DNA of 64,000 nucleotides from Zavarzinella sp. (lineage in GTDB: Bacteria; Planctomycetota; Planctomycetia; Gemmatales; Gemmataceae). The stretch lies in assembly GCA_041399155.1 (NCBI GenBank), contig JAWKTI010000001.1, forward strand, positions 558,001 through 622,000, written 5' to 3'. The translations under genes and the position numbers were made by a program. Numbering within the stretch: position 1 is the first letter of the stretch; every line of letters starts with the position of its first letter. Under the pieces are notes generated by a model. It saw only the letters and a list, made by a program, of their open reading frames with translations, was not told the DNA's origin and did no database searches. Below are positions 1 to 7,761 of the stretch, in pieces.

Positions 1-3000
1 AAGAATCTGCCCGGGTGGGGTTCAAATCCACTGCCGAAAGGCGAGCACGTTCAATTTCTTCAGGTGCACCCTGGTTCAATTCCAGTGCCAGAGCCAGTGC
101 TTCCTGGAATGGTGCTTCCGCACTCACCCCTTGACGCATGCTGTTCTTCAGCACTTCCACCACGTGACCGAACTGTTTGTTATCCATCAGGATTTCTGCA
201 CAGGCAATCACTTCTTTCGGCTTCATCTGGTTCTTATCGAACAGTTGCTGCCATGCCAATTCCGGATCCACTGGTTTGCCGTTCGCAGCGGGGTTGTTCT
301 TTGCAAACTGGCGACCATCGTTTGGTTTCCCAAGGTTAATCACCGCTTCCCCAGTTCCCAGGTCGCTCTTTTCGAACTTCCGGTTACGGGAACGGCCCAG
401 GATCACCATCGCGCGGGCGTTCACCAGGAAGTTAATCCGGTTCGCCTTGGTGGCATCCATTGGTGTCAACATCGGGTCGCCACCCAGCATACCTGCACCA
501 GCGTTGGGATTATTGGGGTCGAATGTCTGGGCACCCAGGTTCAAGTTTGGTGCATCCCAGTAGCCAGGGTCAATAATCGAAGTCATCAGGTTCAACAATT
601 CGACCAGTGGGTTCTGTGCCGAAACACCCCCACCGAAACCGAAACCACCCTGGAACTGCAGGAAGCCCTGGAAGTTCCCGAGGTTCTGAGCGATCTGTCC
701 TGCGACAGCACCACCGCCACCACCACCGTTGTTACCACCGTTAAAGGCACCGTTGAACTGCACCTGACCACCGTTACCGGCGTTGGTTACCCCACCCAGC
801 AACTGGATCTGTTGTGCGACCTGTTGCGAGTTAAAGGCGTTGGGTACAGGAACAATCAGGTCTTCAATCGGATAGACACGGTAAACCATGTACTTCTGGG
901 CGGCTGCAGCTTGTACAGGAACAATCTGAATCGAGTCAGGTGTTACCCAGTAGCTGGCTTGAACCGATTCACAAATTAATTTCAACACTGAAGAAGCTGT
1001 CAGTGGGCCTAAGACGCGGTCGTTCACATCGCGTAAAGCGCTGATACGGACAGGTTTTTCACCCACATCTTCCTGAAGCATTGCTTCTTTGACGAAGAGG
1101 TCCTGGCGAATCACGATCCGAACTTCACGTTCATCACCTTCATTCAGGCCAAGTTTGGCATTCATCACTCGCTGCAGGGTGGACAAAGTTTGTTTTAACG
1201 GTGCTTCAGCCTGCAGTGGGAAGGTAACCGATTGTAACAGCGATTTCTGATTCCGTTTGTACTGATCCCGTTGACGTGGAGTCAGATCGGCATCAAAGTC
1301 TGCTACTGGTTTCGATTTCCGGATGGCGGTCAGGTCACGCCACACTTTTGCAGGTGGGAAGTGCACTGGGGGCTCATCAGGGAATGGCATGTGGGCCTTT
1401 TCTACTTCCAGCATCTGCAGCAGGAATCGGTCTTCACGCAACCGCACCAGTTCGCGTTGATCGCGATAGTTGGTGGCTGATTGACCAATTCGGTAAGTGG
1501 CAAATGTTTCTACAGGAATCGGGCGGTTTTCCACCACAAACTCATTTTCCATCTGCAGAGCTTCACGATAAGCATCTTCAAACCGAGCCTGGCTCATCAG
1601 TGTGCCAAAGCTGGCAATCCGTTCGCGAATCTTTTCTTCGCGAGCTTCTTCCTGATCTGCTGCAATAATTGCCTGACGTGCACGTGCGATCCGCTCGTTT
1701 TCTTCTGCACGCTGGCGAATCATTTCATCGCCCTTGATACCGACTTCGCTGAGCAGATTCTGTACGCGTGACAATAATTTCTGGCGTGTATTATCCCCCA
1801 GGTCAGAAGTCACCCGCAGAGTGTCGCGTTGAGCCATCAACAGGTCTTTAGCACCTTTGGGATCACCCGCTTTCAACAGATCGCGTGCACGGTTCACCGA
1901 TTCTTCCACTGCGGCTGCGGTTTGCTGTTCGCGGATTTTCTGTTTGGCAAGTTCCTGTTTCAGCAATGCTTCTGCATCGGTATTGGAAGGGTCGTTGCCA
2001 GCAGGCGGATCTTTCGGTTCTGGTTGCTGGGTCAACTGATTGAAGTTCAGTTTGATACCACTGTTGGTGGCAGCGTCCTGAAGCAGTTTTTCGTAGGTCA
2101 GTTCCCCACGGTCCAGCTTGCCAATGATATTCATGCCTGCTTCTGCACGCACATTTTCCGGATCAATTTTCAGTGCGGCTTCAAAGAGCATTTTTGCTTT
2201 ATCGGCACGTTTGGAACCTAAAGCCCATTCTGCTTGTTCCAGGAACTCTTCACGAGCAATCCGGGTATTTTCGTAAGCAAGGGCCAGGGTGCGGTCTGCA
2301 CGCAGGACGGCGGGTGCTTCCCCACGACCAGACTCTCCCCACTGTTTCACCATGGAAACGAGGAAGTAGTTTTCCATGCCGGTCTTCGGCAGAGCCAGTT
2401 CCACAGCAGTCTTCACAGGTTGGCCGTGGATGGTGCCTTGAATACCCAGATCGATTTTGGCAGGAACCTGATCTTTCGCAAAACGCCCCACAACCAGCGT
2501 GGGCACATCGGCACGCAGAGGTGGCAATTGAGTGGGGTACATTTCTGCTGCATTGCCACTGAGTGTGGATTTCACCGATTCGATGACAGGTACTTTTGTT
2601 GCTTTATCCAGACGTTCTGCCACACCCTTGACCATGGCGAAAGGATCGCGGGTGGTTTCGTCCTGTGGACGCACCAACAGACCACCGGTGGCGGTGACCA
2701 GAGAGTGCAGGTTGTGGCCATTCACGGTGGGGCCAAGTGGCACCGCGTAGAATGCAACTTTTTCCGATTGGAATTTCTTAATAATTGGTAAACGAACTGT
2801 CTCATTCATGGGATTAAGAGCACTTTCGCCATCACCCAGGTAAACGAGTACCTGTTGGCGGGTCGATTTCAGCTCAAAATCTTTGGCAGCACGAGTCAGC
2901 ACTTCCGGCAGGTCCACGGCACCACTGGCGTATTCCTTATCAATACTGCCCAGTGCGGTGAGTGCCTTTTCCGGTGCAATCAGGCCTTCTTCTCGGCTCA

Positions 3001-3406
3001 GATTGCGGGTGGCTTTAGGTGTGCTGACAAACCATACCGAAGCACGATCGCCCGGTTTGGCCTGGGTCAGCAGATGTTTCGCGATTTTTTTGGAAGCTTC
3101 GAACGGCCCACCTGCCTGGCTGGCAGAGGCGTCGATCAGAATCACCATGTCGCGGGGAATTGCTTCCACCGGTGGTAACTGGGGTCGCAACTGTAGTGCG
3201 AAATAAGTTTCCCCATTGCGACTTTGGTAGGTCAGCACTGGCTCGGAGGCAAACCGACTTCGCAAGTCAGTCAGTGCATCACGGGCTTCTGCCGGTGGCT
3301 CCCCAGGTTGGGAGCGGTCGTTGCCGCCCCACAGAATTGCGCTCGTGGTAATGCCTGCGAGCAAGAGCATCGCAGTTAACCACTTCAATCGTTGCACCAA
3401 TTTCAT
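1..3406 (-). CDS. Exported VWA-domain protein with a secretin-type short domain (3' end outside window)
   Basis: At least 1135 codons, running off the left edge. The start chosen is the ATG at 3406, nine bases after a GGGAG ribosome site; an in-frame ATG at 3412 is too close to it. Residues 1-28 form a signal peptide or membrane anchor (KLVQRLKWL then a hydrophobic stretch). A von Willebrand A domain follows at about 87-260, with the metal-site motif DASAS at 92-96. The middle is charged, helical and rich in Glu/Arg, and looks like TPR or coiled coil. Around 720-830 a stretch resembles the short N-terminal domain of secretins (APLKQTLSTLQRVMNAKL, ending near DSIQIVPV). A Gly/Asn-rich low-complexity tract lies near 880-900. 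The likely location is the cell envelope. The ligand and function are unknown. The long plus-strand ORFs here are antisense shadows. Confidence 0.8.
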   Translation of the reverse strand, partial: MKLVQRLKWLTAMLLLAGITTSAILWGGNDRSQPGEPPAEARDALTDLRSRFASEPVLTYQSRNGETYFALQLRPQLPPVEAIPRDMVILIDASASQAGGPFEASKKIAKHLLTQAKPGDRASVWFVSTPKATRNLSREEGLIAPEKALTALGSIDKEYASGAVDLPEVLTRAAKDFELKSTRQQVLVYLGDGESALNPMNETVRLPIIKKFQSEKVAFYAVPLGPTVNGHNLHSLVTATGGLLVRPQDETTRDPFAMVKGVAERLDKATKVPVIESVKSTLSGNAAEMYPTQLPPLRADVPTLVVGRFAKDQVPAKIDLGIQGTIHGQPVKTAVELALPKTGMENYFLVSMVKQWGESGRGEAPAVLRADRTLALAYENTRIAREEFLEQAEWALGSKRADKAKMLFEAALKIDPENVRAEAGMNIIGKLDRGELTYEKLLQDAATNSGIKLNFNQLTQQPEPKDPPAGNDPSNTDAEALLKQELAKQKIREQQTAAAVEESVNRARDLLKAGDPKGAKDLLMAQRDTLRVTSDLGDNTRQKLLSRVQNLLSEVGIKGDEMIRQRAEENERIARARQAIIAADQEEAREEKIRERIASFGTLMSQARFEDAYREALQMENEFVVENRPIPVETFATYRIGQSATNYRDQRELVRLREDRFLLQMLEVEKAHMPFPDEPPVHFPPAKVWRDLTAIRKSKPVADFDADLTPRQRDQYKRNQKSLLQSVTFPLQAEAPLKQTLSTLQRVMNAKLGLNEGDEREVRIVIRQDLFVKEAMLQEDVGEKPVRISALRDVNDRVLGPLTASSVLKLICESVQASYWVTPDSIQIVPVQAAAAQKYMVYRVYPIEDLIVPVPNAFNSQQVAQQIQLLGGVTNAGNGGQVQFNGAFNGGNNGGGGGGAVAGQIAQNLGNFQGFLQFQGGFGFGGGVSAQNPLVELLNLMTSIIDPGYWDAPNLNLGAQTFDPNNPNAGAGMLGGDPMLTPMDATKANRINFLVNARAMVILGRSRNRKFEKSDLGTGEAVINLGKPNDGRQFAKNNPAANGKPVDPELAWQQLFDKNQMKPKEVIACAEILMDNKQFGHVVEVLKNSMRQGVSAEAPFQEALALALELNQGAPEEIERARLSAVDLNPTRADS

Positions 3407-3868
3407 TCCCATTCACTCCCAATCGTTGGTAGACGATCGTTGCCCCAACTTTCTGAATGATTTGACCAATCGCCGAGGTCAAATAATATTCTAACAATTT
3501 TCTAACTGTTCAGGCACCAATAACACGTGAATGTGGTCCACAAATCATTTCTCCATAAAAATGAGAATTCATTCATTGATGCTTCTCAATTTTACGGCAG
3601 TGCGACCAAATGCACGCTTCAGGTGGGGGATTTTCTCCCACCACACTCCAACAATCTTAACAACTGAACCTTAATAATGTTGGCGCAAGTTGCTTCGAAA
3701 AAAAAAGGTTTGATTATTCAACCGTTAAATTCGGATTAGTTGGTCTGCTGGCACAAAAAGATTTGACTTGCACAAACCGCACATTACCTTTCAAAGGGAT
3801 AACCTGCACTTACCTACCGTCCAGTGAAGTAATGTTACTGTGCGCGTGTTCCCTATGAGAGAAAATTA
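3407..3868. other. Intergenic region between divergent genes
   Basis: About 460 AT-rich bases without a convincing gene. It must hold the promoters of the VWA gene (minus strand) and the coiled-coil gene (plus strand), but no clear -35/-10 pair stands out. A short hairpin (GGTGGG paired with CCCACC, nine-base loop) lies at 3622-3642 and a nine-A run near 3700. Confidence 0.5.
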
Positions 3869-4879
3869 ATGACCAACGAACAAACTAACTCGAGCACCCG
3901 AATGACCAACGCAGAGCTGAGAAAACGCTTGTTGGTATCCCCGAAGGCTGCTCCAGTCGTTTTTCCAGAGGAAACTGCGGACAGTGAACCAGTTGCACGC
4001 GGTGGGACCATGTCGAGTGGCCTGTTTATGCGACCGACTTCACAAGTAGACCTTGATCTGATGGGGGAGGTAGAATCTCCACCTGTCCGTGCGGAAGGAC
4101 CTTCTCGGGTACAATTGCCCAGCACCAAAACTCGGCCCAATAACGTCCTGACCCCAAAATCAGACCCACTGGCATCAGCGGCAGCAGATCCGGATTGTGC
4201 ATTATTTGGTAACGACATGGATGCGGAAATTATGCAATTGCGGGAAGCAAATGCAGAACTGGAAGGCATTCTGGAAGAAATGCGGAATGTGCTGCATGAA
4301 GCCGAAACTCAGGAGCATACTTACCAGCAACAGTTGCAGATCAAAGAAGCCGAGATTGCCGAATTAAAAGAAATTGCTGCTCAGTTGCAATATCAGTTGG
4401 ATAACAAGCCCAAATCCCGTCTGGAACTGGAACAGATGGCAGATGAAATCGAAAAAGACTCTGCCGCAGTAGAACGGGAACGTCGCATGCTTGCGGAAGA
4501 ACGGGAGCAATTGCGGCAGGATGAAGAGGCACTGGAAAAACAGATGCGGGACATGGAAGTACAGATGGCCCGTGAACGAGCGATGATTGCCCGCCAGGAA
4601 ACGGAACTGAAGCGGCTAAGCACCGAAATTCAGCGGGAACTGGAGGCGATTCAGCACGGGGATGGCAATCTGCGAGACCGTCTGGCCGTTTTTCAGCGTC
4701 GTCATTCCGATGTGATGTCTGGCCAGCCTGGCACGCACTCACAACCACCCCACGTGGGCGGTTCTGGTCATTCGCAGGTGGCCCCACCGATGGCAGAAGA
4801 TGTGCCTGAAGAACAACCCAAAACCAAACGACCCGATTCTACCGGTCTTCTACGCAAGATTTTCCGTGGCAATCAGTAA
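3869..4879 (+). CDS. Coiled-coil protein of unknown function
   Basis: A protein of 336 residues that I do not recognise. The N-terminal 110 residues are probably disordered and rich in Pro, Ser and Thr. Residues of about 115-265 are a long Glu/Arg/Gln-rich coiled coil starting near DAEIMQLREANAELEGILEE. The tail is Gly/His/Pro-rich, then basic (LLRKIFRGNQ). No signal peptide or membrane segment is seen, so it is probably cytoplasmic, perhaps a scaffold. The start follows a weak GAGA ribosome site. An ATG 11 codons downstream is an alternative. It stands alone between a divergent gene and a convergent one. Confidence 0.75.
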   Translation: MTNEQTNSSTRMTNAELRKRLLVSPKAAPVVFPEETADSEPVARGGTMSSGLFMRPTSQVDLDLMGEVESPPVRAEGPSRVQLPSTKTRPNNVLTPKSDPLASAAADPDCALFGNDMDAEIMQLREANAELEGILEEMRNVLHEAETQEHTYQQQLQIKEAEIAELKEIAAQLQYQLDNKPKSRLELEQMADEIEKDSAAVERERRMLAEEREQLRQDEEALEKQMRDMEVQMARERAMIARQETELKRLSTEIQRELEAIQHGDGNLRDRLAVFQRRHSDVMSGQPGTHSQPPHVGGSGHSQVAPPMAEDVPEEQPKTKRPDSTGLLRKIFRGNQ

Positions 4880-4939
4880 TTGATGAGTGAAAATTAATTT
4901 TTGGCAATCATTCCAAATCAATTGGTTTTCATCTTTTAA

Positions 4940-5080
4940 GAGCCGACGGCGTCAGCCGCCGTTATAACCCGAAACCAATCAATGCAAATTGGAAACAAAT
5001 TTCAGATCAGGAGCTGTTCGAGATAAAAACATTCAGAATGGTGACAACAACTTTTCAAACGTGGCTAACGCCGTCGGCTC
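4940..5080. repeat. Inverted-repeat pair flanking a 115-bp spacer (MITE- or REP-like)
   Basis: The 13-mer GAGCCGACGGCGT at 4940-4952 recurs as its exact reverse complement at 5068-5080. The match extends imperfectly inward (next bases CAGCC against TAGCC), giving about 18 of 19 matching. The unit lies between two convergent genes and ends two bases from the FGE-like stop codon. It could be a non-autonomous mobile element, paired REP-like sequences or a bidirectional terminator. No target duplication was verified. Confidence 0.5.
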
Positions 5081-5081
5081 A

Positions 5082-5906
5082 CTATTCTTCAGTTGGAACT
5101 GCAAGAAGGCGAAGCCCGAGGAAGTTGCCAGACTTGACCGGCGAGAGCGCGTTGACGACGGTTGCCGTGCAGTAGCCTGCGTCGCAATAGTAACCGCCAC
5201 CCCGGTTCACACGCTCCGTACCCGATACCGTTTCCGTCCATTCCCAAGTATTACCTACGATATCATATATTCCCATTGGATTGGGCAAATAACTCCCCAC
5301 TTCAGTGGTTTTTTTCAATCCACTGCCACCAAAATTGGCAAGAGCGGAAGTTAAGTCATTCGTGGGATTGGGCTTCAGGTCCGTTTTCGACTTTGCAAAG
5401 TAGTAATGAAACTTGCTTTGGTCTTGGGTAATCGGGCCGCCGCGGGCAATGTATTCCCATTCTTCACTGGTGGGTAGCCGATAGGTGTAGCCATCGGCCT
5501 TGCACTTCGCATTCAGCTTTGGCAGAAACTCTTTTGTAATTGTATCCCAACTGACCTCCTCCACAGGAAGCCGTTTGCTGTCCTTAAAGTGGCTGGGATT
5601 GTTACCCATCACTGCTTCCCATTCACCTTGAGTTACCAGATACGTGCCGCACCAGAAGCCTTCAGCTTGTACGTAATGCTTCTCTCCTACTGTTCCACCG
5701 CCTCCTCCCAGCCATGATTCACCCGGTGGCACCCAGACGAACTCCATGCCGATCTGATTGCGAAACTTTTTCCCTTCCGCATACAATTGCACGTAATCGC
5801 AAAAGGCTTTGGATGGCAACAGTATCGGGTGGACAATCGCATCCAGTTTGGCCTTAGCTTCTTTCCACTGTCGATTATCAGCCAGTTTTTTGGCTTCATC
5901 GGCTAG
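5082..5906 (-). CDS. FGE/SUMF1-like domain, probably read by -1 frameshift from the upstream kinase
   Basis: This frame encodes a formylglycine-generating-enzyme-type fold. Recognisable blocks are MEFVWVPPGESWLGGG, QGEWEAVMGNNPSHF, LPVEEVSWD, YRLPTSEEWEYIARGG, PNPMGIYDIVGNTWEW and VNRGGGYY. The usual C-terminal RGGSW and following Arg residues are degenerate, so catalysis is doubtful; kinase-linked members may act as binding domains. There is no ATG or ribosome site at its head. The first possible independent start is a TTG at 5819. Reading upstream in frame gives an Ala/Lys helical linker (KKLADEAKKLADNRQ) that continues without a break into the kinase frame at A-AAA-AAC. The bounds given are the part read after a -1 shift, 274 residues. 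With the kinase it would make a 736-residue protein. Confidence 0.7.
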   Translation of the reverse strand, partial: LADEAKKLADNRQWKEAKAKLDAIVHPILLPSKAFCDYVQLYAEGKKFRNQIGMEFVWVPPGESWLGGGGGTVGEKHYVQAEGFWCGTYLVTQGEWEAVMGNNPSHFKDSKRLPVEEVSWDTITKEFLPKLNAKCKADGYTYRLPTSEEWEYIARGGPITQDQSKFHYYFAKSKTDLKPNPTNDLTSALANFGGSGLKKTTEVGSYLPNPMGIYDIVGNTWEWTETVSGTERVNRGGGYYCDAGYCTATVVNALSPVKSGNFLGLRLLAVPTEE

Positions 5907-5912
5907 TTTTTT
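5903..5912 (-). promoter_or_regulatory. Candidate -1 frameshift site A-AAA-AAC followed by TAG
   Basis: On the minus strand the kinase frame reads GCA-AAA-AAC-TAG. The heptamer A-AAA-AAC (complement of 5906-5912) sits in the correct phase for -1 slippage and is followed at once by the stop codon. A -1 shift continues into the FGE-like frame. A GAGGTG that could serve as an upstream stimulator lies about 20 bases before it. A weak hairpin (AGCCA with TGGCT) lies just after it. Transcriptional slippage on the six As, or a sequencing error, are alternatives. Confidence 0.55.
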
Positions 5913-7291
5913 GCTTCTGCCTGCCGTTGATTCACCTCGGCACGGAATTGGTCATCCAGTTCAGTTTTGGAAAATACTTTCGGCGGCGTGATTAATTGCC
6001 GTGGCAAGGCACGGAGGGCTTCGACCATTTCCCCCGCATGCTGATAGCGGTCCTGCACATCGCTGGCAATACTGTGGGCCAAAAGCGAAATCAGCTCCGA
6101 ACAAATATGTTTGCGTTCCAGCACATGATACCAGTCTTTGTTCAGCGGGCGGTAAGTATCGCCCAGGATCAACTGGTAAGCCATCACACCCAATGCATGG
6201 ACATCATCTGCCGGGTGGGGCTTATCTCCACGTAATTGCTGCTCAGATGCATACATCGCCGTGCCCGCACGCACATACCCGGTGCTGGTGGTGGTCATCG
6301 AATGCTGGCTCATGGTATTCATTGATTGCAGCTTGAAACGCGATTGGGTATGGCTGATCCCCATATCGGTAATCTTCAAGGTATTGAAGCGGTTGTACAG
6401 TACATTCTGCGGTTTCATATCGCGATGAATTAACGCCCGTGGCTGTCCAGCAAACGACAGTTTGTTATGGCAATAATCGAGCGTATCACCTAAGGTTGTC
6501 AGTGCTTCAATTGCCTTCCAGCAACGTTCTTCCAGCGTTTCAGGCCAGGTAGTGACCAGACTTCCCAGTTCGCCACCATCAACATATTCGTACTGCAACC
6601 ACGGCGATTCTGTTTCAAAGTTCACTTCATAGAGTTTGACAATATGGGGATGATCGGCCAGTTCGTTCTGAACCAGCTCGATATTGCTCATTTCCAGCTC
6701 GAGAAAAGGCAGCAAGGATGGATTCAGGCAGAACTTGAAGGCGCGGCACGTGTTGGTCATCCGTTTGCCACGTGCCAGCCACACTTCTCCCATCCCACCT
6801 TTACCTAACTGCTTTTCCAGGATCCAGTTAGGGGCTCCTTCCGGGCTGTCGCCGGGCTTGAACATCGTTGCATACACCGGCAGCGTGGTCAGAATCTCGT
6901 CTTCCGCATTCAGACACCAGTTCAATGGACGAGTGGCACCAGTAGGGTCTTCCGCACGGGCAAACTGCGTGCGGACAGTTTTTTGCATCTCCTGGACCAT
7001 TGAAATGACCTGTGTACGGACTTCTTCGGGCTCATCCCGCAATTCCAGTTGCAGTACTTCTTCCACTTTTTGCTGAAATTGCTGTTCCGGCATTGCGGCA
7101 ATCTCTACCATCCCCTGTTCCGCAGCCTGCAAGGGTGGCACATCGGGGGCTTTTTGTTTGAAACGGCCCCAGAATGCCTTCAGGATATCCTGTGAATGTT
7201 TGGCAAGTTTCACCACATCGTTGACGTTACGGGCAATGGGGCCCACGACGGCCAGGGCAGCACCTGCTGCAGCAATCAGCTCTGCAATCAT
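5903..7291 (-). CDS. Ser/Thr protein kinase (kinase part of a probable kinase-FGE fusion)
   Basis: The zero-frame product has 462 residues. Residues 1-150 have a hydrophobic start (LIAAAGAALAVVGPIA) and a helical region. The kinase domain begins near 157: glycine loop GKGGMGEV at 163-170, catalytic loop HRDMKPQN at 289-296, DMG in place of DFG at 309-311, and TAMYASEQQ in place of the usual APE segment. The DMG and ASE variants suggest altered but possibly retained activity. The frame stops inside the linker expected between a kinase and its accessory domain, and the FGE-like domain follows in the -1 frame. Hanks-type kinases with C-terminal SUMF1-type domains are a known planctomycete arrangement. 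The ATG at 7291 has no strong ribosome site. Confidence 0.85.
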   Translation of the reverse strand: MIAELIAAAGAALAVVGPIARNVNDVVKLAKHSQDILKAFWGRFKQKAPDVPPLQAAEQGMVEIAAMPEQQFQQKVEEVLQLELRDEPEEVRTQVISMVQEMQKTVRTQFARAEDPTGATRPLNWCLNAEDEILTTLPVYATMFKPGDSPEGAPNWILEKQLGKGGMGEVWLARGKRMTNTCRAFKFCLNPSLLPFLELEMSNIELVQNELADHPHIVKLYEVNFETESPWLQYEYVDGGELGSLVTTWPETLEERCWKAIEALTTLGDTLDYCHNKLSFAGQPRALIHRDMKPQNVLYNRFNTLKITDMGISHTQSRFKLQSMNTMSQHSMTTTSTGYVRAGTAMYASEQQLRGDKPHPADDVHALGVMAYQLILGDTYRPLNKDWYHVLERKHICSELISLLAHSIASDVQDRYQHAGEMVEALRALPRQLITPPKVFSKTELDDQFRAEVNQRQAEAKN

Positions 7292-7375
7292 GCGTACGAT
7301 CCATTAAAATGAAGATTCTTTTACGATATTCGTGCTATGCTTTAAAATATTTTGCGAAAAATGAAAAAAGACACA

Positions 7376-7397
7376 AAAATGAAGTTTTCTTCATTTT
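7376..7397. promoter_or_regulatory. Perfect AT-rich dyad between divergent kinase and cbb3 genes
   Basis: AAAATGAAG (7376-7384) and CTTCATTTT (7389-7397) are exact reverse complements separated by TTTT. It lies in the 237-base divergent intergenic region, 85 bases from the kinase start and 132 from ccoS. It could be a regulator's operator or simply a hairpin. No FNR-type TTGAT-N4-ATCAA box was found. Confidence 0.35.
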
Positions 7398-7528
7398 ATT
7401 TCTGAAAATTGCTACCACATTTTCTTAAAATTGACCACTCAGGGCATTTTTGCGACGATTATCGACCTTCGCCGATCCATAGTGTATAACGACTATCCTG
7501 CTTTTTAATATCTAGTTGCGGGCGGTAT

Positions 7529-7759
7529 ATGGACTGGACCAGTATTGGCATCGTCGATGGAATGCTCCTGTTCACATTCACCAGTGTGGGCCTGGCAGCT
7601 GTTGTGGTGGCCTGGGCTGTCCAGAATGGTGAATTCCGCAACAGCCAGCGAACTGCAGAATCATTATTTGATTCGGAAGAACCAATTGGCACACCCACTG
7701 ACCGATTGTGGTTTCCTGCCGAAAAGAACAGTGGAAACACTACCGAAGGAGACCAGTAG
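7529..7759 (+). CDS. ccoS: CcoS-like cbb3 oxidase assembly protein
   Basis: A 76-residue protein with one membrane segment (GMLLFTFTSVGLAAVVVAWAV) followed by QNGEFRNSQ. This matches the CcoS pattern of a helix ending in W-A-x followed by G-Q/E-F. CcoS is needed to assemble copper and heme into cbb3-type cytochrome oxidase. It opens the cco operon; in proteobacteria it usually ends the ccoGHIS cluster. The stop codon lies two bases before the ccoN GTG, and the ccoN ribosome site lies inside its last codons, so translation is probably coupled. Confidence 0.7.
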   Translation: MDWTSIGIVDGMLLFTFTSVGLAAVVVAWAVQNGEFRNSQRTAESLFDSEEPIGTPTDRLWFPAEKNSGNTTEGDQ

Positions 7760-7761
7760 GC

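Noticed and set aside
131..979. 282-codon plus-strand reading frame
   Set aside because: It is antisense to the VWA gene, has no ribosome site and no recognisable motif. The minus-strand frame shows clear domains.
7292..7528. FNR/ANR box upstream of the cbb3 operon
   Set aside because: I looked for TTGAT-N4-ATCAA and found no acceptable match on either strand.
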